Below, in pieces: positions 12,121 through 23,860 of a stretch of DNA of 64,000 nt. Numbering within the stretch: position 1 is the stretch's first letter; the number at the start of each line of letters is the position of its first letter. The stretch lies in assembly GCF_932294415.1 (NCBI RefSeq), contig NC_065544.1, positions 29,713,210 to 29,777,209 of the forward strand, in the 5' to 3' direction. Position numbers and translations under genes: made by a program. Source of the DNA: Quercus robur (lineage: Eukaryota > Streptophyta > Magnoliopsida > Fagales > Fagaceae). The notes below the pieces were generated by a model. That model was not told the origin of the DNA, searched no databases, and saw only the letters and a program-made list of their open reading frames with translations.

Positions 12121-13316
12121 TGTGGCTAACTTTTGGGAGGGGCTTAATTACAAGTTTGCTCCAAAAATATCTTGTGGTAAATTACCACTTCACCATTAAG
12201 GTTCCTCACATATTTCATTTGGCCCCATAAATCACTTAAGTATTCATAAGTCCTCCATAAAATAGTTAAAAACACAAATAAAAATAAAAATAAAAATAAC
12301 TCCAATTTAGATATTATTCCATTTCAAAAGAAAATTGCTTTAAAGAAAAATATTTTGGGGCGTTACAAGGACTATCCAACAAGTTTGTGGAAAATGAAAA
12401 CTCAGGAAATCCTAAAAAAGCCTTGTACATAGACAACATAAAACCAAAGAGAGACAATCTCTTTTTAACTTTTGCAACATTCAATTTCAATGGAGTGATT
12501 GACTGGGAAGCAGGACAATTAGTTATAGTATGGCGTAAGGCCTTTAAATTCCTACTGTAAGCCGCTTGCATTGCAGAGTAATCCAAAAGTTGAAAAACTA
12601 GTGTTTGGTATTGACTTTCCTCTCTTCCATGGCTTCATTTTATGCAATGAGGAAGAAACCTTTACGGCCGCAATCGTGCTACTTCTTGGGCTGTTGTCTA
12701 GCCCAGAACATAGAGGTTTTTATTTGTCACACACACACACATACTAAAGTCTCTAGGTTCCATCATACAAGCTTAGGCTGAATAGTACATATTGAGTATA
12801 CTTTTTTTTTGAATTTTAATTTCATTTTTAAAGATACAATAGGATTTGAAATTTATGTTCTCCACTTTATGATCATTGCTCTTTATCATCGATACTATAC
12901 ACCAATAGATTTCTTTTATATATAGGCAGGATTTGAATCCAAATCTTTTATGTTAGCTGAAACTAGGTGGAATAGACTTAGAACTATAAAAATTATTTTC
13001 CTATATTTGATACTCTTTGAATCTATTCTCAGTGAGTTTGCACAATCCTTAGGTGGTTGCTATGGAGGGCAAGGCACTGCAAATAATTTGCCACCTGATT
13101 CAGAAGTTGTAAGTCTCTGCAAAGCATACAACATTAGAAGGGTACACATTTACTCTCTGTATACAGAAATTCTCCCAAGTCCTCAGAGACTCTAACATAG
13201 ATCTCATTGTTGGCCTCCCTAATGATAGCCTCCAAGCCCTTGCCAGTCCTTTAGCTGCAGTTGATTGGGTCTAGATGAAAATTTAGAAAGACTATTCTTC
13301 AAATGTCAAGATCAAG

Positions 13317-16300
13317 TGCATTCAAATTAATTTCTGTAATTTTTTATAATTGGTATTTTTATGTAATTTTCATTATTTTAGGTTTAGTGTTGAATATTAG
13401 CAACGCGATGTGTTATATCATGTTGTGTATGCTAGAGTGGATGCGGAAGATAAAGCATAGAAGAGGAACATTGAGAACACGAGGGTTACGTGGTTCAGCC
13501 TTGACGGCCTACGTCCACGGAGGAATCCCTTAAGGGCTACATCTTTATTGTATGAGAGTGTAGTACAATAATGTCCTGTGTTACAATGAATCCTAACATG
13601 AGTATATATAGGCGACTAAACCCTAGACTACTAGTATAAGCAGGAATGGGCTTGGGCCTATTACATTGGGCTAATATGTCTAATATATATCTCTAACACC
13701 CTCCCTCAAACTCAACGCGGAAGCTTGATGAAGACTTGAGGTTGGATAAGTATGAGAAGATCACTTGAAGATGCCTTGTAGAATGCCTTTGAAGAAACCA
13801 CAATGAAGAATGTGCCAATTGTCCAATTTCGAAGCTTCAAATGAAGAAACGGAGGCCAAAATTGGAATCTACGCGAAAAACTGAGCAAGATAGGCCCTTT
13901 TGGAAATTTTGACTTTTGGTCAAAGGTCAACGCAAAAAGTCAAAGTCAACTGGTCCAGAGTCAAAGTCAACAGTCAAAGTGCTCACGGGTCAGATCCGGG
14001 TGGTCCGGGTCGGGTCGGTCCGGTCAACGGTCAGCTAGGTGACGTGGTGCTGACGAGACGACACTGCTGACGTGGCTGATGACGTGTCGCTGACGTGGAC
14101 TAGGGCTGATGTGGCATGCTGACGTGGATAGGTGACGTCACACATCATTAGCAGCAGCTCTTCGGCGCGTGTTCTATTCCACCGGCGCGTGTCTGGAACT
14201 TCCGAAGGCGCGTGGAGGCGCGTGCAAGGGAGATTGATGCTCGGACTTCGGTGGTTTGGCAGATCGGCGAGCTACGAGTTCGTCATGGCGGCGCGTGTAA
14301 CCATAGGAGAATCTGACCCTGTGAAATCGGCGGCGGCGCGTGGAGAAGTCGCTAGAAACTGCGCTAGCGCGTGGTGGCGCGTGCAGCGTCGTATGACCAC
14401 CAGATTCTCAGGCCAAGTGGATCGGTGGACGACAAGGCCGGCTTGGCGGCGCGTGTGACTGAGATCCGAGTTGGGAGTCGAGAATCTTCGGCGGCGCGTG
14501 TGAGAGTTCCAGGAGCCATTGGTCGCGCGTGGTGGCGCGTGCGGCTGCCGTTGGAGGTCGGGTTTCTGGGTTTTGGTCGCGATATGCCGTGGAGCACGTA
14601 TGTCTTGTTGGTTTCATCAGGCGAAGGCTTGATGTGCACAGATCTGATATTGATGTCACGAGTTTGCTTGAGTTTGTTGGATTTTGACACAGCACAGAGC
14701 CATGGTGGCTGCGAGATGCCGTGAAGTCTAGATCCGGCAGAGAAATATGTGTGACTTCAGATGGTGGTATGCACGTGTGAATCTTCTTTGCTGTGTGACT
14801 TCAGATGGTGGTATGCACGTGTGAATCTTCTTTGTTGTGTAGAGATGTTTGTTTGATGCCAAGAACGGAGTTTGGCTCTGATACCATGTTGAATATTAGC
14901 AACGCGATGAGATATGCCATGTTGTGTATGCTAGAGTGGATGCGGAAGATAAAGCATAGAAGAGGAACATTGAGAACACGAGGGTTACGTGGTTCAGCCT
15001 TGACGGCCTACGTCCACGGAGGAATCCCTTAAAGGCTACATCTTTATTGTATGAGAGTGTAGTACAATAATGTCCTGTGTTACAATGAATCCTAACATGA
15101 GTATATATAGGCGACTAAACCCTAGACTACTAGTATAAGCAGGAATGGGCTTGGGCCTATTACATTGGGCTAATATGTCTAATATATATCTCTAACATTT
15201 AGGACATTTATTTCCTTCTTTTTAGGTGCTCTCAATGTTGTTTAGTCAAAATAGGGTTTTATATGCTTTCGTTGCCACCTCAGGGTTTCTGGTTGCCCTA
15301 GTTTTCTTTTTACTATTTAAACGCATTGTAGGCTCCAAAAGCAATTCAGCTTTTAGACTATTATCAATAAACAAAGATGTTTTGTCAATTTTCTTCTCTG
15401 GTGGATTCCAATTTTTATCACCTTGTGGATTCAAGGAACCCCTCATGTATTTGAGGTTTACTAACCTGGAACTAATAGTTTAGTTTCAGCCCGTCAAAGA
15501 GAGTATCAACTGTGCTTTCTTTAGGTTTCTACGACATCAATTGGTATCAGAGCCTTGACTTACCCTGGTCTAATTGCTAACCGGTGAGATAGTAACCACC
15601 ACCACAACATTGACGAATAACTTAGTGAGTATAAGGTGACGTATAACAAGCACTCACAAATATCTATGCTAGGATAGCACCGTTGAAGAATGGAAACAAT
15701 GGGGATAACTAGGGTAGAGACATAACTCATGAGCAACCTATTGGTAAGCAAATCTCATATAGGCCTTATAAGAGAATTGCAAGTTTTAATGGTTATTTTT
15801 TAAAAGAAGATTTTCTTGATTGGTTACTTGAACTAGAGGATTTATTTGACTTTGAGAATATTTCTTATGAGAGAAAAGTTGGACTTGTTTTGTGTAAACT
15901 TAAGTATGCCTTATGTTGGTAGGAACGAGTACAATCTAATAGAACCCGACAAGGTCAACACAAAATTCGTTCATGGTCAAGGATGAAAAAGATGCTTGCT
16001 ATCAAATTTTATCCTTTGGATTGTGATGAACTTTTATACAAAACAAGATTATCATTATTGGCCAAGAAGTTCATACTTGAGTTATTTTGAAGAGCCAAAT
16101 ATTCCACCATTAAGGGAAGAATTGCATGCTGAAAAAAATACCTTTCTTGGAGAATATGTAGAAGTCAAAGAAGAAAATATAGAGATTTCTAAGGAAATTA
16201 ATGAAAGTCTTATTATAGAAAAAGGACCTCAAGTCAAGATTATGGAAGAGATTGATGAAAAGCCTATTATAGAGAAATATCTTGAAGTCGAGATGGCATA

Positions 16301-17068
16301 GACAATTGAGGATGAAGTTGAAGAGAAATTTCAAGGCTCTCGATAAAGTCAAATTAGATGATTGCAACATTCAAGCTCCTGTTATTTTTGTGGGAGACAC
16401 CGAAACAAAGTTTACTAATTTTATTGTAATGGAAAGATTTGATTTGATTATTGACTTTTATTTGGTGAATATTGTCAATTGCTTGAAGATCAAGGGATAA
16501 GAAGTTCAAGTTGCTCAATTGATTACTTTCAAGTTTGGCAAGAAGACAAGGAAGATGAAGTATTCAAATTATTTGTTCTCTTGTCATGGAAGATTTCAAA
16601 TTTCAACCATCAACTCTAGGACGAGTTTGTTTCAAGTGGAGGGGTCTGATGTAGGACAAAATATTCAAATTAATTTCTATAATTTTTTATATTTGGTATT
16701 TTTATGTAATTTCTGTTATTTTAAGTTTAGGGCATTTATTTCTTTCTTTTTAGGTGCTTTTAATGTTGTTTAGTCAAATTAGGGTTTTATATGCTTTCAT
16801 AGCTGCCTTAGGGTTTCTAGTTGCTCTAGGTCTTTTTTTTACTATATAAACACATTGTAACCTCCAAAGGCAATTCATTTTTCAGACTATTATCAATAAA
16901 CACAGACATTTTGTCAATTTTCTTCTTTAGTGGATTCCAGTTTTTATCACCTTGTAGATTCATAGAATCCCTCGAGGATTCAAGGTTTATGACCCAGGAG
17001 CTAATAGTATAGTTTCTATCCATCAAAAAGAGCATCAAGTGTTCTTTCTTCAAGCTTCCACGATATCA
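13317..17068 (+). mobile_element. Gypsy-type LTR element, non-autonomous, broken
   Basis: 5' LTR in two pieces (about 13317-13387 and 15198-15539) around the TRIM; primer-binding site tggtatcagagcc at 15542-15554, complementary to initiator methionine tRNA; an internal region of about 1.1 kb; a purine tract (agtggaggggtctga) and a 3' LTR at 16650-17068. The internal region has only a retrotransposon gag-like stretch (about 15790-16320; DFLDWLLELEDLFDFE, and W-SRMKKMLAIKFYPLD); no protease, reverse transcriptase or integrase is visible. A relative lies at 37475-47155. The coding part is broken in several places. The LTRs differ clearly from each other, so it is older than the TRIM inside it. 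It sits in pseudogene E. Confidence 0.82.
13388..15197 (-). mobile_element. TRIM-like non-autonomous LTR element, looks whole
   Basis: Two 311-bp LTRs, 13388-13698 and 14887-15197, differing at about 5 positions (1.6 percent), flanked by the 5-bp duplication tttag (13383-13387 and 15198-15202). Read on the minus strand the LTR starts TGTTAGAGATATATATTAG and ends ATATTCAACA. The primer-binding site tggtatcagagccaaac is at 14870-14886 and a purine tract (tttgagggagggtg) lies beside the 13698 edge. The 1.19-kb interior codes for nothing recognisable and carries an array of GCGCGTG motifs (14160-14545). Young: of the order of one to a few million years, depending on the rate assumed. It sits in the 5' LTR of the Gypsy-type element. 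Confidence 0.92.
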
Positions 17069-18559
17069 GAAATGAAGTAAACCCAACTAGTGAAATAGCT
17101 CAGTTTGTTCTTCCAACAATGCAAAACATTTACAAAGCAATTACAAATGCTGGTCTCCAAAATCAAATCAAGGTCTCGACCGTAGTGGACACAAATTTGT
17201 TGGGTGTTTTTGATTGTCCATCAATAGTTGCTTTTAGTGACAATGTAAGGCCATTCATAGAACCAATCATTGGGTTCTTGGTTAGCAGTGGAGGTGAAGG
17301 CCAATTGGAGTTAAGTACAACAACTATGTATTCTATCTTAGAGTTAAGTACAACAACTAACCAGTACCCTACGCCTTATTCAGAATTTATGGTACAAGAT
17401 GGCCAATTGGAGTACAAAAATCTATTTGATACCTTGATGGATGCTATGTATTCTATACTTGAGAAAACAATAGGAGGAAGTTTGGAAATCATTGTATTAG
17501 AAAGTGGATGGCCATCTACTGGTAGTGTTGTGGAGACTATTGAGAATGCAAGCACATATTATAGAAATTTGATTAATCGTGTGAAAGGAGGGACTCCAAA
17601 AAGGCCTGCGAAGGCTATAGAAACTTATTTGTTTGCCTCGTTTGATGAGAACCTAAAGACTAGAAATTGAGAGACATTTTGGCCTATTCTATCCTAACAA
17701 ACATCCCAAGTATAATGTTAGTTTCAATTAAAAGGTTCACAATGGGGTGTAATAAAGGCCTTCTCTAAATACTATTTTAAAAAAGAGTGGATTTTGTACG
17801 TTTACTGTGGCCTTGGCATTGTATTAAAGTGAGGGTTTTAGACACCAGTTGTCTCAAATTTTATCAAATATTAACCCAATAATTAATTAAATTAATTATG
17901 CAATAAATCTGAATCAATAAAACATCAAGCAAGCAAATCACATTAATACCAAGAATGATGGCCCAGGAAAACTTTTGAAACTGTGGTTTCAAAGTAAAAA
18001 ATTTGGGAAGGATTTAACCTAAACAATCCTCAAGGCAACATTTTACTAATAGAATTGAAGTTTATACAATAGAGTTAATCCTAAATCTACTGCTGTGGGC
18101 ACAGCGGCTTCCTCCTTAAAGGAAAAGGGGAGTACGCCTCAGGCGAGTGGACAAAGTTGCCACCTAGATTAGGTCTAGGAACCATAAAATAACGCCCTTA
18201 TGTGGAATGATTGATCTTACTACCAAAGTATGGGTTTAGAGTTTAGGTATAGGCACCCAACCTCACCCGACCTGTGAGTTGGCTTCCAGTCATTGTGTCT
18301 TACATCTTAATCTCATTAAAGGCTCATTCAACATTGTTATCTATACTCACACACACACACTAACATACATCTAGCTATAAACATGGCATCAATCATCCTA
18401 AAACCCTAACATACATCTATCATGCATATCATATCATTTCATCCAAGGTAGCCAACAAACAAGATATCACAAGGCCATGGCAGCATCAAAGAATTATTGA
18501 AGAGTATCAAGAACATCAAGAACATATTCCATGTTCACATTCCATATCCCAATCAAATG

Positions 18560-18586
18560 CATATATATATATATATATATATATAT
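18560..18586. repeat. (AT)n microsatellite
   Basis: About 13 uninterrupted AT dinucleotides. Confidence 0.9.
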
Positions 18587-18860
18587 GAATGCATGTCTTA
18601 TCTCACTTACCTCATTGCACCATAACACCTCAACACCTATGCATCAATGCATATTCAAATTCTCATGAATGTTCATGTGATTCATCAAAGCATGAACCCT
18701 AATCATCAATCTATCAATTCAAGCATGTGAAACATGTTATTCTACTAACCCTAGACCTAAACATGTGAAAACAAGACTCAACAAGACCCAAATAGAGGAT
18801 TAAAACATTTAAAAACACACAAAATAGCAAAAACCCTAAATTTGCATTTCTGGGCACAAG

Positions 18861-18938
18861 TACGCATATGCATACATGAGGTATGCGTGCACATACTCAA
18901 GTATGCATACGTATACATGAAATATGCGTACGCATACT
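18861..18938. repeat. array of TATGCGTACGCATA-like palindromes
   Basis: Alternating purine-pyrimidine words (tacgcatatgcata, gtatgcgtgcacatac, gtatgcatacgtatac, tatgcgtacgcata) repeat about every 14-25 bp, each close to a perfect inverted repeat. Confidence 0.75.
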
Positions 18939-19035
18939 AAAAACTACATTTTTAGAGATTCAATCAAACAAACAGATAACATGTGAGATCAAACAAACAT
19001 CTTAGAAACCCTAAAAAACCAAACTAACCTAGAAA

Positions 19036-19121
19036 GCAAAAAAAAAAAAAAAAACACAAAAACACAAAAACAAAAAACAAAAAACAAAAAAACAAAAAAA
19101 AAAAACCAAAAAAAAAAAATG
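19036..19121. repeat. A-rich low-complexity tract
   Basis: Runs of A broken by single C or CC (aaaaaacaaaaaacaaaaaa). No poly-A tail of an identifiable element precedes it. Confidence 0.85.
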
Positions 19122-19767
19122 AAACAAAACAAACAATTAAACTAAACTACATTAAATCATATCAAACCAACATAGGAATTGAAATAAGAACAAAAAGTAC
19201 AGATTATAAACCACCTAAAATAATATTAAAACATGTAAACATAATTAAAAACATCAAACAAATTAAATATAAAAAATGGAGAAACTATATCAAGAAAATC
19301 ATGTGAATCATGTTAAGCAAAGTGGGAAACCATGGAAAAGATGCTCACCTTGCTTTAGGATCACAATTTGAAGTTATTTAACCAACCCCTTAGTGCCTAC
19401 AACACAAAGATTAGATTGATGACAAGAATAATTAAAAGAACACAACAATAGTTAGTAATCACAACTCAAAAACAAGAGATTTGAAAAAGGTTTTGAGAAA
19501 TCAATTTTGGAAAAGAGTTTCTGCCTTAGAACTAACTAAAGAGAGATTTTTAATTTGTAAAAAATGTGCCAAGGGGCTGTGTGTGAGTTTTAAAAAGAGA
19601 ATTAGGATTTTAAAGAAGATGGAGGCCAAAAAATAACTCTTTCTAGTTAGGGTTTTGATTGGAGATATAAGATGAGTATTTATAAGTTAAAATTAGGATC
19701 TTTGGGGCTTTTTAATTGTCTTTGGACGTTCCAAGGGTCTATGGACTAGCCCACATCAAAGCATGAT

Positions 19768-19975
19768 ACTAAGTTAAATCCTCCCCAAGGTTTTTTACCC
19801 TTAAACTGTTGGTTTCATTGGTTTTATTAGGTCATCATATTGCTTTCCTTATTTACTTTTCCGCACTAAGCAATATGATTGCATGAGTTTAACTTAGATC
19901 TCGTAATTAACCTAAGTAACTACTTTACTAATTCATTAGATTAAACTAATTTGATTTAAAAAGGGTCTAAAAAAA
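19768..19975 (+). mobile_element. SIRE-like Copia LTR fragment
   Basis: Matches the 3' part of the solo LTR at 39289-40140: 'aatcctccccaaggtttttta', 'ttggttt', 'aggtcatcatattg', 'tttccgc' and 'aaaagggtctaaaaa' in the same order. Short broken fossil. Confidence 0.65.
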
Positions 19976-21988
19976 CAAACAAATATGATAAATGGTAGCC
20001 TCTCTCTCAAATCTAAAGGCAACTTTAGAGATACTTTTCCCCCCTTTTTTTGTAGAGAACTTTAAAGATATTGTGAGAGTCCAAGCGTCCAGCCCGTTTT
20101 TGGTGTTAGGCCAAACCCACGTGAATGGGTGGATTCATGTCATTGTCTCTCAAAATGAAGATTTGACTAATTATATTTCCCCCTTTAAATTAAGGGTTTT
20201 ATAATGGAGTCGTCATTTACTTAATTATTGGAATAAATAAAAAATAAAAAACCAAAATTTAAAAATTCCTCATTTTATTGATTTGCAAATGAATTTACAT
20301 TGATCATAAGAAATTACATGATTTTGATCCTAGATACAATTTAAGATAAAATACATGATTTTATTTCCTAGTTACAATCTAGAAATTAAAAATTACATGG
20401 ATAAGCATTGATTTATCAACCCAAGTTTGCAGGCTACGTTATAAGATAGAAAGGTGTTAGGCACCCATCTTGCCCAATGAAACCGGTCTTTTAGACTATG
20501 GTGGCCAACATTCACATCATATCATCCAATATATTCTCAGTCAATTTGCATGTTAATTTTTGGCTTGAATTAAATGTGTGTGCATGTGATAAACCCTATT
20601 TCAATTTATTAGTCCTTGCATTTGGATTGAAAAATAAATTCTAGTGAATGTGTGTGAATGGTAATATCCTAGATTCGAGAATTTGAGAGAATTATGAAAC
20701 AAACATGTTTTTCATATTTTTGATGTAGATTTAAGATCAAAGCTAGTTTTATGCATAAACATGTGTTGAACAACCAAGAACATATAAAGAACACATTAAG
20801 AACATTCAAACATGTTCAAGGAATTTAAATAAACACTAACATGCTCTAATCTTAATCTCATCATAGTAATATAAAAAAAAATAAAAACAAAAAAGTTGGG
20901 AAAATGGATTATACCTACATGCAAAATCCACACAACAAAGGAGGAGACTCTTGGTGGAGGCCCTAAGGGTAGAGTAGAACTAAGAGAGGGAGAGTGAGTC
21001 CACTCAATACCTTGAGTCTCAGAAAGACAAAAGACAAGACTACTTTACTTCACTAAAACTCAAGAGAGGAAAAGAGAGGGTGTTTCTGTGTGCTTTGTAA
21101 TAGAGGAGAAAAGAGTTTATATAGTAGTGGTGGAGAAAATACGAATAGAAGGTATTTAATGAAAGTTGACAAAGGATCAAAGAGAATCATAAACCTAGAC
21201 CCTATTTCAAACTTTGGGGAATGTTGGTGCATTAAATTTGGGGTTGGTGGGAGTGATGAGCAAGCAAAATGTTTAGAACTTCGGTTTTTCCCGTTACTCA
21301 TATAACAATTTTTAGAGTTAATTTCAAAAAATCATATGTGTCCCAATTTTGATCAGAATTGCCTTCTTCTTGTGCTCTAATTGGAGCCCCAGATGTCTAG
21401 TTTCTGGCAAAAGTAACCTCACTCATAGATTCAAAATATTCTGAGAGATATCAACGAAATAGTGACCAGAGGTCATTTGTTGGAAAATAATTTCAGCATA
21501 AATAACATTAATAGGCCCCAAATCATTTTCCAATCAATATTAATAGGCTCCGATCACTTCCATTTTAGACTTAATCAGTTATGAAGTTACTCCAATTAAA
21601 AAGATAATTACATAAAGGAAAATGCATAACGAGTGCCCTTAAGAGAACCGATAGCTAGCTACTAGACCAATATTTTGGGAGTTGTACTTCTTCTTAGTCG
21701 GTGGGTGCATATTGTTTTGACTCTATGTCTATTTTACCAATATGCATAACGTAAAGAGACTTAATTCATGCTCTATATGGAGAAAATTTAGATTCAAATT
21801 CTCACGATTCAACTTGTTGAAGAAGAAAAAAGGCATAATAGAAGCAAGCAACTTATGATTTTTTTTCATCCATTTTTTCAAACAACACGAGAATTATATT
21901 TATTTGGGAAACATATTCATTAAACGGGGTACATGGCTCATGGCACACTTATTTAAATTAAACGAATATGCATGGCTAACCACACTAT

Positions 21989-23318
21989 CTAACCGAAACT
22001 AATTTGGTACTTGGGCTGTTTATTAGGAGAAAAGACACCAAAATGTTTCTCAATTTCTGATCCACCCTTGAGGTTTTCATCAAACATGGCAAACAAATAA
22101 GTTTCTATTGCTTGTCCAGACTTCTTCGGAGTCCCACCCTTCACGTGATTAATCAAATTCTTGTAGTAAGTGCCTGCATTGTCTACGGTAGCTGCAGTAC
22201 CACCTTCAGATGGCCAACCACTCTCTGATACTACGATTTGTAGATTAGGTGCACCAGCTTTCTCAAGAGCAGAAAAGAGTGAATCCAACAATGCATCAAA
22301 AAGATTTTGGTATTGAAGACTACCATCTGTTACCACAACCCCTGGTGAAGTAAATAAGGCATATGGAAGGCTTATGTCTTGAGGGTTATTGGTATAGCCA
22401 AAGTAAGGGTAAACATTGGCTAAAAGTGGTGCCCCATTACTGACTAGGAAGTTGATGATTGGGCTTATATATGAATTTGCAGCATCACTAAATGAACCCG
22501 CTGATGGAGGGTAAGAATTTCCCAACAAAGTTGTATCTATAGCTGTTGAAACCTTAATCTGATCTTGTAAATTGGCAGCTACAATTGCATTATGAATGTT
22601 TTGCATGGCAGGTAGAACAAACTGGGCTTCAGCATCACCAGGATGTACTTCATTCCCAACAGCAATGTATTTGAATTTGACATCCGGCGAGTAGTTTCTT
22701 ATGTTGTTTTGGACCCAATTTGTTGCAGCTGTAGCATCAGTGAGGGCTTGAAGATTGTTGTTAAGGATGCCAATGATGAGTTCTATGTTTGATCCTTTGA
22801 GAGCGTTGAGAATTGTTTGATCTGGGTCATATATCCTCATCCTCCCAATGCCATTGCTTTTATACAGATCAACAACTTCTCCATCAGCCGGTAGATTGTT
22901 TCCATTTTTTCCATAACATACACCAACAGATTGTGCACCTGCATCAAAGTTGTGACAGATTTTGATAAGTAATAGCTTAAGTAAACATGCATTGGTAAAG
23001 GGCAAGGGAGAAGAACTAATTTCAGGTTCTTTTAATATTTGTGTTCCTATCATCATGTGGTGAGAGAAATTTTGAAAAACAAAGTTTTGAATGATATATA
23101 GTAACCATTTTGATCTAAAGTGAAAGAGATGTGATACCAAAGAATATATAGAGCTTTTCTGGATCCTCACAGTTCTAAAAACCAAGACAATACTCAACAT
23201 GTTAAAAGATTAGACCATGCTATGCATGCAGTATAAATGCACATGGAGAGAGACCATATATACCTGTTAATTCTAGCCCAGCTATCAAAAACCCAATAAG
23301 GAGCAACATTGGAGCCAT
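21989..23318 (-). CDS. beta-1,3-glucanase A (GH17, PR-2), 334 aa
   Basis: Hydrolyses internal beta-1,3-glucan bonds, in fungal walls or callose (family knowledge). Exon 1 is 23264-23318, coding [19 protein letters not shown], a signal peptide; exon 2 is 21989-22938. The 325-nt intron has donor ACAG|gtatat and acceptor gatgcag|GTGCAC, phase 1. The mature protein begins AQSVGVCYG. The proton donor is Glu115 in AVGNEV, the nucleophile Glu257 in VVSESGWPS, and the assisting Glu297 and Glu306 are in [13 protein letters not shown]. There is no C-terminal X8/CBM43 domain and no long vacuolar extension, so an apoplastic enzyme is likely. Compared with copy B there are only three amino acid differences, one being an extra Ser (NYSPDV). 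A TATA box lies at 23403-23410. The frame is intact. Confidence 0.94.
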
Positions 23319-23402
23319 GGGGAAAAAGAAATGAAAAAGTAACTCTTTATGCTTAACACAGATATCTCTACGATTGCTATCTCTATAACCTATCCCTTCA
23401 AT

Positions 23403-23410
23403 TATTTATA
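23403..23410 (-). promoter_or_regulatory. TATA box of glucanase A
   Basis: TATAAATA on the minus strand, 85 bp upstream of the start codon. The same word stands at the same distance in copies B and C. Confidence 0.7.
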
Positions 23411-23860
23411 GGCTAAGTGCATGCCTTGGGATTTTAGGGTTTTAGACATGCCCTACACATAAAATGACTCCGTCAATCACTCCAGGGAAATCGAAGTACA
23501 TGTACCATTGAGCAATTGTTGCAAGCAAAAAACAAATTAAGTTCAAGATCCCTAACAAGACACGTATGTATTACACGATGATAAAGTCGTACGTTACATT
23601 TATTTGTCTGCATGTCTATACCTTTCTTCTTGAAAAAGTCTAGGTAATTTAAGATGCAATGTCACCTGTCTAATTTAAGGGGCCTGACCTGAATCCAATG
23701 GTCCAGGTTTGTGGCGGTTCTATTTTAACGACTGGTTATAGGTCTATGCTTGATTGACGGTCCAGATCAATTATAGTCAATTGAGAAGACTGACCCGTTA
23801 TCTCTTACAAATAATGACTGACCCAGTTGTCATAAATCATAGATCATAATCCATTAGTTC

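Larger units (their letters stand above)
8888..12368 (-). mobile_element. LTR-like retroelement insertion, no coding part
   Basis: About 3.5 kb present in the E arm but absent from the D arm, where catgttaggcag runs on towards ggactatccaac with about 35 bp between. The right edge on the minus strand reads TGTAACGCCCC, a typical start of long Gypsy-type LTRs. No gag or pol motif is visible, so it may be a solo LTR carrying further repeats: a 26-28 bp minisatellite at 9100-9245 and a CGGTT-rich repeat at 10614-11785. Family is not certain; treated as a broken fossil. Confidence 0.5.
12629..17731 (+). pseudogene. beta-1,3-glucanase pseudogene E (GH17)
   Basis: A sister copy of gene D in opposite orientation. 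Exon 1 starts at 12629 (MASFYAMRKKP), but two bases are missing after the Pro codon compared with D, which destroys the signal peptide. Exon 2 resumes near 13038 (AQSLGGCYGGQGTANNLPP), has one extra base near 13180 (cccaagtcc for caagtcc), and an in-frame TAG in the 'DWV' region at 13271. A Gypsy-type element then splits it (13317-17068), replacing 13 bp that code for YIAVG. The rest runs from 17069 to 17731, with the [10 protein letters not shown] segment replaced by a patch of downstream-derived sequence and a two-base loss near 17668 before the last helix. The nucleophile region still reads VLESGWPS (Val-Ser changed to Val-Leu). No product is expected. Confidence 0.93.
7505..17833 (+). repeat. 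left arm of inverted duplication (E arm)
   Basis: Read in reverse complement this arm matches 50690-53190 stepwise: 7505-7830, then 8488-8887, then 12369-13316, then 17069-17833. The three gaps are insertions absent from the other arm (7831-8487, 8888-12368, 13317-17068). The left end of homology is near 'caccgtaatcctct', the right end near 'ggccttggcattgtatt'. The arm carries the glucanase pseudogene E on the plus strand. Confidence 0.85.
17834..21642. other. non-coding retroelement-derived region
   Basis: No gene. Homology to the D arm stops near 17833. Two passages are related to each other in style ('ggcacccaacctcacccgacctgtgagttgg' near 18252, 'ggcacccatcttgcccaatgaaaccgg' near 20462), a pattern known from long non-coding LTR derivatives (LARDs). 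No primer-binding site or LTR pair could be fixed. It also holds an SIRE-like LTR piece at 19768-19975, an A-rich low-complexity run at 19036-19121 and an (AT)n run at 18560-18586. Confidence 0.45.

Noticed and set aside
14132-14724. Overlapping frames on both strands with Arg-rich sequences
   Set aside because: Produced by the GC-rich GCGCGTG array of the TRIM interior; no domain is recognisable.
13415-15032. Two near-identical small frames ending 'RGSALTAYVHGGIP'
   Set aside because: They are the same stretch of the two TRIM LTRs read on the wrong strand.
15542-15554. tRNA-like sequence tggtatcagagcc (also near 14870 and 46009)
   Set aside because: These are primer-binding sites complementary to the end of initiator tRNA-Met, not tRNA genes.
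21053-21305. Frames on both strands near 21.1 kb
   Set aside because: No domain or start context, and the region is non-coding retroelement debris.
22939-23200. N-terminal extension of the glucanase A frame through the intron
   Set aside because: The extension is intron sequence that happens to be open; B and C have stops there, and the conserved signal-peptide exon and splice sites explain the start.
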